The notes beneath the pieces were generated by a model. That model worked only from the letters and a program-made list of their open reading frames with translations. It had not been told where the DNA came from and made no database searches. Both the position numbers and the translations under genes were made by a program. Below are positions 1 through 8,702 of a stretch of 22,580 nucleotides of DNA, in pieces; position 1 is the first letter of the stretch; every line of letters begins with the position of its first letter. Source of the stretch: an uncultured Sphingomonadales bacterium (GTDB lineage: Bacteria; Pseudomonadota; Alphaproteobacteria; Sphingomonadales; Sphingomonadaceae); NCBI GenBank assembly GCA_903958285.1, contig CAJBSR010000568.1:1-22580 (forward strand), given 5' to 3'.

Positions 1-477
1 TATATCGGCGCGCTGAAGGCATCGGTGGAGGCGGGTCTTCGCGATCTCCCCTTCACGCCCGACGCGGTTCTGGCGAGCTTCCATTCGATGCCGGAACGCA
101 CGCTGCATCTGGGGGACCCCTATCATTGCCATTGCCAGAAGACCGCGCGGCTCCTGTCTGAAGCGCTGGGGCGTGAGGTTTTGGTGTCCTTCCAGTCGCG
201 GCTGGGTCGGGCGAAGTGGCTGGAGCCTGCGACCGACACCACGCTTGCGGCACTCCCCGGCAAAGGCGTGAAGCGGCTGGCCGTCATCGCACCGGGGTTT
301 TCGGCGGACAATCTTGAGACGCTGGAAGAAGTCGCCATCCGGGGCAAGGAGACTTTCGCCGAATCGGGCGGCACAGACTTTGCCTATCTGCCTTGCCTCA
401 ATGCGAGCACGGCGGGCGTCGACATGCTGTCCACCTTACTTTTACGTGAACTTGCAGGCTGGCTTCCACCCCAATAG
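1..477 (+). CDS. hemH: Ferrochelatase, C-terminal half (5' end outside window)
   Basis: Ferrochelatase inserts Fe2+ into protoporphyrin IX, the last step of protohaem synthesis. The frame is already open at base 1 and runs to TAG at 475-477, giving 158 residues. The family is usually about 320-370 residues, so roughly the first half is missing. The fragment carries the family signature SFHSMPER; its His (fragment residue 28) aligns with the catalytic His of the human SAHSLPM motif. The downstream segment APGFSADNLETLEE contains the conserved Glu region. A CHC pair follows the GDPY motif. The GTG at base 25 is an internal valine, not a start. phaB follows 32 bases downstream on the same strand. 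Identity is certain from motifs; nothing can be said about the promoter. Confidence 0.95.
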   Translation, partial: YIGALKASVEAGLRDLPFTPDAVLASFHSMPERTLHLGDPYHCHCQKTARLLSEALGREVLVSFQSRLGRAKWLEPATDTTLAALPGKGVKRLAVIAPGFSADNLETLEEVAIRGKETFAESGGTDFAYLPCLNASTAGVDMLSTLLLRELAGWLPPQ

Positions 478-509
478 CTCTATTGCGGAGTGATTCTGGG
501 AGGGTACGG

Positions 510-1232
510 ATGGCACGGATTGCAATTGTCACAGGCGGGTCTCGCGGGATTGGCGCGGCGGTCAGCCGCAGGCTTCAGGACATGGGCGTCACCGTTGTCG
601 CCAATTATGCGGGCAATGAGGACAAGGCGAAGGCCTTTGAAGCCGAAACCGGTATCCGCACCTACAAATGGGATGTGGGCGATTTTGACGCCTGTCAGAC
701 GGCCTTCGCGCAGGTCACAGAGCAGGTCGGCCCCGTCGATATCCTCGTCAACAATGCCGGCATCACCCGCGACGCAACGCTGATGCGCATGACCTATGAG
801 ATGTGGGACGAGGTGATGCGCGTGAACCTTGGCGGTTGCTTCAACATGGCCAAAGCCGTCTTCCCGGGCATGAAGGACCGCGGCTGGGGCCGGATCGTCA
901 ACATCGGATCCATCAACGGTCAGGGCGGGCAATATGGTCAGGTGAATTACGCTGCCGCCAAGTCGGGCATCCACGGCTTCACCAAGGCGCTCGCACAGGA
1001 AGGCGCGAAGTTTGGCGTCACCGTGAATGCGCTGGCCCCCGGCTATATCGACACCGACATGGTCGCCGCCGTGCCGGAAGATGTGCTCGCCAAGATTGTC
1101 GCGAAGGTGCCCGTCGGGCGTTTAGGCCAAGCCGATGAGATTGCGCGCGGCGTGGCCTTCCTCTGTGGAGAGGATGCCGGGTTCGTCACCGGATCGACAC
1201 TGTCGATCAACGGTGGCCAGCACATGTATTGA
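510..1232 (+). CDS. phaB: Acetoacetyl-CoA reductase (SDR family)
   Basis: This enzyme reduces acetoacetyl-CoA to (R)-3-hydroxybutyryl-CoA with NADPH, the second step of polyhydroxybutyrate synthesis in the cytosol. The 240-residue protein is a classical short-chain dehydrogenase. It has a cofactor motif TGGSRGIG at residues 8-15, NNAG at 81-84, and catalytic Asn106, Ser134, Tyr147 and Lys151 (YAAAK). The segment NGQGGQYGQVNY and the C-terminal SINGGQHM match PhaB more closely than FabG, which is the main alternative. The start is ATG 510, preceded by GGAGGG with a 6-7 base spacer; the frame extends upstream to 483 without support. No phaA or phaC is visible nearby. hemH lies just upstream, but the two share no pathway, so co-transcription is only a matter of spacing. 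Confidence 0.9.
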   Translation: MARIAIVTGGSRGIGAAVSRRLQDMGVTVVANYAGNEDKAKAFEAETGIRTYKWDVGDFDACQTAFAQVTEQVGPVDILVNNAGITRDATLMRMTYEMWDEVMRVNLGGCFNMAKAVFPGMKDRGWGRIVNIGSINGQGGQYGQVNYAAAKSGIHGFTKALAQEGAKFGVTVNALAPGYIDTDMVAAVPEDVLAKIVAKVPVGRLGQADEIARGVAFLCGEDAGFVTGSTLSINGGQHMY

Positions 1233-1273
1233 CGGACGAAGGCGGGATGGAGCTGCGTCTTGCACCACTCTTC

Positions 1274-1360
1274 CGTTTGCCCTGAGCCTGTCGAAGGGCC
1301 GTCCTTTTTGAAGGTGGAGCACAGGCCAAGGACGGGGCTTCGACAAGCTCAGCCCAAACG
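1274..1360. repeat. Inverted repeat, family 2 (copy 1)
   Basis: Two 23-base arms, 1274-1296 and 1338-1360, are inverted copies of each other with three mismatches. They are separated by 41 bases. The shared core reads CTGAGCYTGTCGAAG on one arm and its complement on the other. The same core recurs as an inverted pair at 21572-21652, so this is a dispersed family and not a gene-specific hairpin. It fills most of the 143-base gap between phaB and the RHH gene. It may act as a transcription end or mRNA-stability structure; no T-run follows it. Confidence 0.8.
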
Positions 1361-1375
1361 GGCATAAAGGTTACC

Positions 1376-1606
1376 ATGCAAGGCCCCGTCAAACGCTCCG
1401 TCACCATTGCCGGTCACGAAACCTCCATCAGTCTGGAACCGATCTTCTGGACGGCGCTGCGCGATGCGGCCGCCGAAGACGGCCTTCCGGTCAACGCGCT
1501 TGTCGCGCGGATTGATGCGGAGCGGATCGCCTCTGACGATCCGCCCAACCTTGGCAGTGCGATCCGCGTTTGGCTTTATGCGCGGTTGAGCAAGACGCGG
1601 GCCTGA
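1376..1606 (+). CDS. Ribbon-helix-helix domain protein (RHH_4-like)
   Basis: A 76-residue protein with the pattern of the alphaproteobacterial RHH_4 family. A short beta strand (RSVTIAGHETSISLE, about residues 7-21) is followed by two helices, with the typical FWTALRDAAAEDGLPVNALV segment around 24-43 and RVWLYAR near the C-terminus. Members are presumed small DNA-binding proteins, but their targets are unknown. ATG 1376 is supported by AAAGG five bases upstream. The gene follows the inverted repeat at 1274-1360. Its last 31 bases overlap the end of the glutamate dehydrogenase gene on the other strand (1576-1606), so the two genes converge and share coding sequence. Function beyond fold is not inferable. 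Confidence 0.8.
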   Translation: MQGPVKRSVTIAGHETSISLEPIFWTALRDAAAEDGLPVNALVARIDAERIASDDPPNLGSAIRVWLYARLSKTRA

Positions 1607-4600
1607 CCGGCCAACTGTGCCAACATCGCCGTTGATGGTGCCGCCGTCATCCGGGCCCGGTCGATCATGTGCCGGAAGCCCGACACACGCGCCGCATTCG
1701 CCGCTTCCCATTTGGCCACAGCCTCAACCGGCTTCTTGCCGCCATTGCGCGACAGAAAATCAAGCCGCATCGCCTGAAAATCACGTGAGAGCCCTGCCGC
1801 CAATAACCGCTCCCAAGGATCACGCGGGGAGAGCTGCATCGCCGTCCCTTGTGCCCAATCAAGCCCCAAAGATTCACCCAGAGCGGTGAAGGCCTGCGTT
1901 GTCACAAGCACGTCCACACCCGTCCGCTGACTAAGCGCCGCCACACCGATCACGCCATCCAGTTCGGCCAGCCGGACAAGCTGATCGACAATCTTCTTGG
2001 GCGCGCCGGCAGCGTTGAGACGATCCCCAAACGCCCGTGTCTGGCGCGCGGCTTCCGGAGGCAGAAGGTCTTTGAGTGCTCCCGACAGCCGACCGACAGC
2101 GGCACGATAGGCCGCCACCGCCTTATCGTTCGTGCGGTCTGCCACCGAGTTGCGCTGAACATCGGCCATGTGCGCCCGCATTTCCGCCGCCACCTGATCA
2201 AACAGCAACAGCCGCGTCGATTCCGGCATATCGCCCGCTTCGATGGCCGCCCACAGCACCGGGATGTCGAACACCTGTTCGGCCACGACGAACGCTTCCG
2301 CCATGTCGCCGAGCGTGCAGCCTTCTTCCTCCGCCATTTCAAATGGATGGATCAGGCCAAGCCGATTGACGATCCGGTTGGCGAGCTTTGTCGCGATGAT
2401 TTCCCCGCGCAGGCGGTGCCCCTCAATGGCCTTGCGATGCGTGGACTGCATCTGCGGCGGGAAGGCCGCGATAAGATCAGGCAGCGCCGCCTTGTCAGCG
2501 CCAAGCGTCGAATGCTCAATGGCATCCTGCAACGACAGTTTGGCCGTCGCCATCACGACCGCCAGTTCAGGCCGTGTCAGCCCGCGCCCATCGCCCGCCC
2601 GGCGCATCAGCTCCTCATTGGACGCAATGCCTTCCACCGCACGGTCCAGCTTGCCGGACGCTTCAAAGCCTTCGATCAGACGGATGTGCGAGGGCAAGGC
2701 ATCCGCCCCACCGCGTTCGGCGATGGACAGCGCCAACGTCTGGAGACGGTTATCCTCCAGCACCAGATGGGCGACACCCTCTGTCATGCTGGCGAGCAGA
2801 TCGTTGCGCGCGGGCATCTTGAGCTTGCCAGCCGCCACCTCGGCATTGAGCGCGATCTTGATGTTCACTTCATTGTCCGAACAATCGACGCCTGCTGAAT
2901 TGTCGATGAAGTCAGTGTTGATCCGGCCACCCTTGAGCGCAAATGCAATGCGCGCCGCCTGTGTGACGCCAAGGTTGGCGCCTTCACCGATCACCGCGGC
3001 GCGGAGGTCCTCCGCATTGACGCGGTGCGCGTCGTTCGCGCGGTCGCCGACTTCGGAATTGCTCTCGGATCGCGCCTTCACATAGGTCCCAATGCCGCCA
3101 AACCAGATGAGGTCCGCCTGCGCCTTCAGGATGGCCGACAGGATCGCCGAGGGCTCCATCTCATTCTCGGTCACGCCCAGCAGCGCCTTGATCTGCGGTG
3201 TCAGCTTGATTGACTTGGCCGAGCGCGGGAAGACGCCGCCGCCCTTGGAGATCAGCTTGGTGTCATAGTCCGCCCAGCTGGAGCGCGGCAGCTTGAACAT
3301 CCGCGCACGTTCCTTCCAGCTCGCCGCCGGGTCGGGATCGGGATCAAAGAAGATGTGGCGGTGGTCGAACGCCGCCACCAGCTTAATCGCCTTGGACAGG
3401 AGCATTCCATTGCCGAACACGTCGCCCGACATGTCGCCGCAGCCGACAACGCGCACAGGCTGCTTCTGCACATTGATGCCCATTTCGGCGAAGTGGCGGA
3501 CAACCGAAACCCAGCCACCCTTGGCGGTGATGCCCATCGCCTTATGGTCATAGCCAACCGAGCCGCCGCTCGCAAAGGCATCGCCCAGCCAGAAGTTCCG
3601 CTCCAGCGCCAAGGCATTGGCAACATCAGAGAAGGTGGCCGTGCCCTTGTCTGCGGCGACGACGAAATAGGGATCATCCCCGTCATGGATGACGACATCA
3701 GCGGGGTGGACGACCTTACCCTTCACCAGATTATCAGTGATCGACAAAAGCGTGCGGATGAAGATGCGATAGCTTTACGTCCCTTCCGCGAGCCAAGCGT
3801 CACGGTTCGACGGATCGGGCAACAGCTTGGGATAAAAGCCGCCCTTTGCGCCTGTTGGTACAATCACGGCGTTCTTCACGCGTTGCGCCTTCATCAGGCC
3901 CAGAATTTCGGTGCGAAAATCATCCCTGCGGTCCGACCAGCGCAGGCCGCCACGCGCGACCGGTCCGGCACGCAGATGGATGCCCTCCACACGCGGCGAA
4001 TAGACGAACACCTCACGCCAGGGACGCGGATCGGGCAGGCCCGGCACCAGCGCACTATCGAGTTTGAAGGCAATCGCCTCGGCAGCGGCTGGCGCAAACA
4101 TGTTGGTCCGCAGCGTTGCTGAAATGACCGCACGATAGAGCCGCAAGATCCGGTCATCATCGATGGCAGATACGTCGGCCAGAGCGCGTTCAATCGCCGT
4201 ATCAGCGGCATGTGCCGCCTTTTCGGCATTGCCCTTGCGCTTGGGATCATGCCGCGCGTCGAACAGGCTGATGAGGTCCCGTGCGATAGGGGCTGCCCGG
4301 CGCAGGACGTCCGCGACCGTCTGCAAGCCATAAGGCATGCCCGTCTGCCGCAGATAACGGAACAGCGCCCGGAACAGCACGACCGACCGCTGATCAAGCC
4401 CGGCTGAGACGATCAACTGGTTGAACCTGTCATTTTCCGCCGAGCCTTGCAGAACAGCGGCCAAAGCTGTTTCCAGCACGGCGGCACGCTTGACGAGGGC
4501 GTCGCCCTGCCCGTCGGGCAATTGCAGGATGAACCGGTGGATGTGGCCATGCTCGCCCTCCCGTCCAATCAGCGTCGGCAACTCTTCGAGCACGCGGAAG

Positions 4601-6201
4601 CCGAAATTTTCGAGCGCAGGCACCGCATCAGACAGCGCAACCGGGCCAAGGCTGTAAAGCTTCAGGCGCAGCATGTCCGAAGCATCGCCGGCATTGCGAT
4701 ACAGCCGCGCCCCACGTTCTGCTGCCGCGTGTAATTGGGCGAGGCGGCAAATGTCCTGTGCCGCTTCCTCCGCGCCCGCGCCGTTGCGATAGGCAAGGGG
4801 GAAGCCATCGGCATAGCGCAGTGCCAAGCGCGTGGCGTTGCCACCGTCAAGTTTGGCCAGCGCCTCTTCCACAGCACTTCGCCAGCCACGCACCATGGCT
4901 TCCAGTGCGACATTGAGCGCTGGCACATCAGGGAACTGCCCGCCATCCCGGATATCCAGCGTCAGGCGGATGAGCACAATGCCGCTATCGTCTAAGTCCA
5001 TCGCCCAGCTCAGCACCGGCGCATCGCTGGCTTTGGAGATCATCTCGGTGATCGCAATCCGGCGGCTCGTCGACAAATCATCGCGCGGCAACCAGACAAA
5101 GGCATGGAGGTGGCGCGACAGGGGACTGCGCGTGATGGCGATGGCCGGACGTGGCCGGTCCACCAGCGACATGGCAGCCAGCGCCACAGATTCGAGCGCG
5201 TCGTCATCCATGGCGATCAGCAGATCGCGCTGGAGCGAGGTGACGGCATGGGTCAACGTCTTGCCCGCGTGGCCCGTCGGGTCAAAGCCGAGCTTGGTTT
5301 GCAAATGGGTCAGGCGCACGCGCAGCACGGGAATGTCCATCGGCGGCGCGTTCATCGCGGCACTGGTCCACAAGCCGGCGTGGATCGACAGCCCGCCGTC
5401 ACGCGGCACAACCACGAGCTCGACAGGTACGCGCCGGTGCACCGGAGAAATCACATTGGATTTGAGCAGCAAGGGCGCCTCGCCCCCCTCCGCGAACCAG
5501 GCCAAGGCCCGCTTGCGCGCCGATGGAGAAAGAAGATCCTGCCCCAGCGTTGTGGTGATGCCGAGCGCTTCGGAGAGCGAACCGTCCCCTGCATAGAAGC
5601 CATGCCCGAGCTGCGTCAGCTTATTGTCGCCAAACCATTGGAGCAGCGCGCGGCCTTCACTTGGCAAAAGATCAGCATCCGTGGCGAGCCGGGTCCGCAT
5701 GGCCGACCAGTCCTGAACGGCGGCCCGCACTTTGCCGAGCAGATCGGCAATGCCGTCTTCCAACTGACGGCGCACGCGGGCATCGGCCCGCTCAATTTCC
5801 ATGTAGATGATCGATTCATGCGCGCCCGCGCCGCGGGGGCCGATGGAGAGCATCTGGCCCGTTTCATCGCGTTCGACGCCGGCGACAGGGTGCAGCACGC
5901 GGCTGATCGACAGGCCGTGCGCTGCAATTTCGGACGCCACTGAGTCGACCAGAAACGGCATATCATCGTTGACGATGCCGAGGCGCATCTGCCGATGGGC
6001 CGTTTCTGTCGGGATGGTTTCAAGCGCAATGACCGGTGCACCCGATGGCCGGTGGCTCAACAGGGCAAGCAGAAACTCCGCCGCAGACTTGCGCTCGGCG
6101 GGGCCAAAGCGTTCCAGCTCCCCCGGAAGGGCCCCGTCGACAAGTATGTTCTGGAGTGTTTTGAGGAAGCTGGATGAAGTGGATGTGGCGCTCTTCGCCA
6201 T
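1576..6201 (-). pseudogene. gdhB: NAD-dependent glutamate dehydrogenase, interrupted by one in-frame stop
   Basis: This is the large (about 180 kDa class) NAD-specific glutamate dehydrogenase, which oxidises glutamate to 2-oxoglutarate and ammonium. Reading from ATG 6201 there are 808 sense codons, then TAA (3775-3777), then 731 sense codons in the same frame to TAA at 1576-1578. The total of about 1,540 is close to the usual family length. The first part holds the long N-terminal regulatory region and the start of the catalytic domain (GGLRWSDRRDDFRTE, then TGAKGGFYPK). The second holds the NAD-binding fold (VVGCGDMSGDVFGNG) and the C-terminal region. Conserved sequence abuts the stop on both sides (AWLAEGT, stop, SYRIFIR). 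The start is ATG 6201 with GAGAG upstream; a longer frame to 6282 lacks support. Whether it is a true pseudogene, a readthrough gene or a sequencing error cannot be told from one sequence. Confidence 0.85.
3775..3777 (-). other. In-frame TAA inside the glutamate dehydrogenase frame
   Basis: On the minus strand the codons read GAA GGG ACG TAA AGC TAT CGC, that is E-G-T-stop-S-Y-R, in one frame. ATG 6201 and the TTG at 3747 are exact multiples of three apart, so no frameshift is involved. TAA is one substitution from GAA, CAA or AAA. The only downstream alternative start within the next dozen codons is the TTG at 3745-3747, which has no recognisable ribosome binding site. Independent translation of the second half therefore looks unlikely. 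Confidence 0.9.
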
Positions 6202-6254
6202 AGGTCGTCTCTCACATGATTTTAGGTGCGCCCAAAGCGCGTCATGCGGACAGG

Positions 6255-6282
6255 ATATGCCCCTCCAGCCAGAGCTTCTCAA
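6255..6282 (-). promoter_or_regulatory. Possible promoter for the glutamate dehydrogenase gene
   Basis: In the 122-base gap between the PAS gene stop and ATG 6201, the minus strand has TTGAGA (6277-6282) and, 16 bases on, GCATAT (6255-6260). This is a weak match to a sigma70-type promoter. Co-transcription with the PAS gene upstream is the alternative. Confidence 0.25.
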
Positions 6283-6323
6283 GCACGGAAACGGCGGTTT
6301 TAAAGGCTTTGCTAACCAAAGAC

Positions 6324-7631
6324 TTAGAGGGAGCGCAGCGCCCGATCAACCAGAGCATCATCACCGGCGCGGCCAATGACAGCGACATGGCCGTCGTCAA
6401 TCTTGCGGGCGACAAGGATGATGAATTCCGAATCGGCTTCCAGCTGGATCACGCCCAAGGCGGGCATGGTGCGGGCGCGGTCAACATTGGCAGGCTCCAC
6501 GACACGTACCTTGCGGTCCGGGCGACGCTCGGCGCGTTCGGCCGACACAATGCCTTTCAGCGCGCCGGGGAAGCTTTCAAGCCAGCCGGTAAAGGCACCA
6601 ACGCCAAGCCCCTGTTTGCGGGCATAGCTGAGCGCGGCGCCGAATTCGGCGAGGCGGGTCTTGTCGTAATCAATGCCGAAAACGAGCTTCACAATCGGCG
6701 TCATCGGCGCGCGATCCTGCGTCTTCAGGCCACTGTCTGCCAGCAGTTCGGCATATTCATCGGGACGGGCGTCGGCCACGAGCGCAAAGTCATAAGCGAG
6801 GCCCAGCGCGCGATAGAGTTTCGCCCGGCTGCGGCCTTCGGCATGCTTGGCAATGTCCGCACCGTTGCGCGCGGCATGGAGCAAATCGCCCAGCCCTTCG
6901 CTGCCATCAAGCACCAGCGGTTCTTCCGCAAAATCTTCGTCGTCGGCATCTTCCTGCGGGATGTTCGACGAAGGTGGCACAGACCCTTCGACGATGGCCG
7001 CACTCGGGCCATCGGCCCAGACGGGCGCGGTCGGTGCGTGGCGGACCGGCTGTTGCGCCAGCGCCTGCTCAACCGCATCGTTCAGTTCATGCGTCAGCGC
7101 TTCGTCCGCAATTTCCTTCCAGTTGATAACGCCATAGATGAAATCAATCGTGTCATCATCGGAGGAGAAGGGCATCAGAATGCCACGATAAAGCGTATTG
7201 TTGCTGCGGTGATTGACGAATTCGGCTTCAAAACCAATCGGCGCCTTGTTCGCGATGATCTGAAGATAGTGGTCGGTCAGACGCGAAATGAGCGAGCGGG
7301 ACGGCACGTCGTCAACAGTCTGCACATCGCCGGACAGGTTGCACTCTTCGCGCAGCTTGCCGCCCAGATAGGCAATCGCCGGATTGTCGCCGCCGGTTGA
7401 GAAATCCAGCAACACAGAATGCGGGCCGAAATCTGACAGATTTTCAGGATCAAGGTCTTCGATCGAGGGATAGGTGCGGCCCTGGAGCAGCGACGCCCAG
7501 TAATTATAGGCGCGCACATGCATGCGGCGTTCGTCCGTGCCAATCACCGGCGGGGCCTCAACGGCCGCATCCTGCGTTAGATCGTACACGTCATTATCGT
7601 CCTGTTGGCCGTAGGTCCCGTAGCGGTCCAT
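6324..7631 (-). CDS. PAS_5-type domain protein of unknown function
   Basis: A 435-residue cytosolic protein. Residues about 38-175 match the alphaproteobacterial PAS_5 family. A helix with YW (residues 44-45) is followed by GRTYPSIEDLDPENLSDFGP, a strand-rich core with AYLGGKLREE, and a closing GVINWKEIAD. The middle (about 180-260) is rich in Ala, Pro and acidic residues and looks disordered. A second, largely helical region follows (about 260-385: LGDLLHAARNGADIAKH onward), then a C-terminal segment with alternating hydrophobics. No kinase, cyclase or DNA-binding motif is visible, so it is a sensor-like or scaffold protein at best. The start is ATG 7631, with GGGGGA eight bases upstream; a frame start at 7652 lacks support. 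It is divergent from the marR-like gene and lies 122 bases upstream of the glutamate dehydrogenase gene on the same strand. Confidence 0.8.
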   Translation of the reverse strand: MDRYGTYGQQDDNDVYDLTQDAAVEAPPVIGTDERRMHVRAYNYWASLLQGRTYPSIEDLDPENLSDFGPHSVLLDFSTGGDNPAIAYLGGKLREECNLSGDVQTVDDVPSRSLISRLTDHYLQIIANKAPIGFEAEFVNHRSNNTLYRGILMPFSSDDDTIDFIYGVINWKEIADEALTHELNDAVEQALAQQPVRHAPTAPVWADGPSAAIVEGSVPPSSNIPQEDADDEDFAEEPLVLDGSEGLGDLLHAARNGADIAKHAEGRSRAKLYRALGLAYDFALVADARPDEYAELLADSGLKTQDRAPMTPIVKLVFGIDYDKTRLAEFGAALSYARKQGLGVGAFTGWLESFPGALKGIVSAERAERRPDRKVRVVEPANVDRARTMPALGVIQLEADSEFIILVARKIDDGHVAVIGRAGDDALVDRALRSL

Positions 7632-7727
7632 TTCGGTTCCCCCACAAATCAAGTTGGACCCCTCATGAAGGAATTTGGTTGATACGAAGTTAATTTCCTC
7701 CGCCTTGGTCGCATTGGAAACGCGCGA

Positions 7728-7756
7728 TTGACCCGGCTGGGAAAAGACTATTTATA
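7728..7756 (+). promoter_or_regulatory. Candidate sigma70-type promoter for the MarR-family gene
   Basis: TTGACC (7728-7733) and TTTATA (7751-7756) are separated by 17 bases and lie 29 bases before the chosen start at 7786. The AT-rich patch TATTTATAAG stands out from the GC-rich surroundings. It sits in the divergent gap shared with the PAS gene, where an autoregulating MarR protein would be expected to bind. No clear MarR palindrome was identified. Confidence 0.45.
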
Positions 7757-7785
7757 AGATCGCAAATGCAGGAATGCCGCTCATC

Positions 7786-8301
7786 ATGACAACGGACCTC
7801 GTCTTGGCCAAGCGCGGCAGGCACCCTTCCCCGCCCGGCGCCGCTTCGCCCGACGAAGACCGCAACCTGCCCCGCAATGTGGATGGGCTGGATGATGTCA
7901 TCGGGCTCCACGTGGCCCGCGTTTACGCGCTGCTGACCTTCCAACTGGAAAGGGATCTGGCACCGTTGCGGCTGACGCCTAAGGAAGTGTCGTGCCTGTG
8001 GCTCATCAACGCCAATCCCGGCATCCCGCAAGCCGCGCTCGCCCGCTATTTCGGGATTGAGCGGTCCTCGGTCAACGTCGTCATAAAGTCGCTGATCCAG
8101 CGCGAACTGGTGCGCGCGGAGCAAAATCCGGATGACCGTCGGGTCTTCGGACTGTTCCTGTCAGATACCGGTCACGACAAAATGGTGCAGGCCAAAGCCA
8201 TCGTCGCTGAACATGAACGCTGGCTGTGCGAACCCATCTCCAGCGACGCCGTGCAGGACCTGCGCGGCACACTGGAAGCGCTGGCGCGGATCAAGCGCTA
8301 G
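7786..8301 (+). CDS. MarR-family winged-helix transcriptional regulator
   Basis: A 171-residue protein. After a Pro- and charge-rich N-terminal extension, the MarR core starts with LDDVIGLHVARVYALLTFQLERDLAPLRLTPKEVSCLWLI. The recognition region follows (GIPQAALARYFGIERSSVNV, VIKSLIQRELV), and the wing is RAEQNPDDRRVFGLFLSDTG. That order and the DDRR wing are diagnostic of the family, whose members are dimers that usually repress genes for stress, efflux or aromatic metabolism. The ligand and targets are unknown. Two in-frame ATGs exist, 7774 and 7786. The only purine-rich site, AGGA at 7770-7773, touches the first ATG, so I prefer 7786, though either is possible. The divergent neighbour encoding a PAS protein is a plausible target by position only. 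Confidence 0.85.
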   Translation: MTTDLVLAKRGRHPSPPGAASPDEDRNLPRNVDGLDDVIGLHVARVYALLTFQLERDLAPLRLTPKEVSCLWLINANPGIPQAALARYFGIERSSVNVVIKSLIQRELVRAEQNPDDRRVFGLFLSDTGHDKMVQAKAIVAEHERWLCEPISSDAVQDLRGTLEALARIKR

Positions 8302-8341
8302 CCACAGCAGGCTTGGCGGACCCGGCACCTCACCCCGCCAC

Positions 8342-8431
8342 ACCCTCCACCCGTCATCCTGAACTTGGTTCAGGATCCATTTGCATCGCGGCTGTCAGGT
8401 TCGCGCAGAGACGCAAAAGGCGCAGAGAGGG
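8342..8431 (+). repeat. Composite repeat, hairpin-plus-box block (direct copy 1)
   Basis: This 90-base block begins with a perfect 9-bp hairpin (ATCCTGAAC, loop TTG, GTTCAGGAT; 8356-8376). After about 25 bases comes a purine-rich box at 8401-8431 containing CGCAGAGACGCAAAAGGCG. The whole block recurs directly at 9643-9731 with about six mismatches and inverted at about 9911-10000. It lies just after the MarR gene and opens the roughly 400-base gap before the lipoprotein gene. Confidence 0.85.
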
Positions 8432-8464
8432 TTTTTGCAGTCCCGTCCGCCACACCCAACACTC

Positions 8465-8560
8465 GTCATCCTGAACTTGTTTCAGGATAACGGCTCCGTG
8501 ACCGCATATCGGGCGGATAAGAGGCTCCACGCGGTTATGCTGAAACAAGTTCAGCATGAC
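8465..8560. repeat. REPIN-like element, copy A (two inverted palindromes)
   Basis: A 96-base element with inverted termini of 27 bases (8465-8491 and 8534-8560) that differ at two positions. Each terminus is itself a hairpin: ATCCTGAA/TTCAGGAT at the left and ATGCTGAA/TTCAGCAT at the right. The two differences between termini are the paired C-G to G-C positions of the stem, so hairpin pairing is kept. The layout matches REPINs, two REP palindromes in opposite orientation that are mobilised in trans by RAYT transposases. An inverted, slightly longer copy lies at 9773-9889. The remaining bases to 8702 show no gene; part is the 5' leader of the lipoprotein gene. Confidence 0.8.
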
Positions 8561-8702
8561 GAAGTGTGTGGGGGCACCCTCATTTCCCCCCACCCCGTGA
8601 CCGCCATCACAGCGCTTTGTTCAGACTTTGGCGTTATCTTGGAACCCGCCGCTGCGGGGTGCGGCGAGTGGGGAGCGTTGGGGACAGATGACGGGACATG
8701 TT

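Noticed and set aside
3745..3800. A frameshift as the cause of the split glutamate dehydrogenase
   Set aside because: Both halves are in the same frame. Codons on either side of the TAA continue the conserved sequence without any shift.
6216..7400. A 394-codon open frame opposite the PAS_5 gene, and similar long frames opposite the glutamate dehydrogenase (for example 1849-2898 and 5104-5943)
   Set aside because: Composition is rich in Arg, His, Gln and Pro without domain features, as expected of antisense shadow frames in GC-rich DNA.
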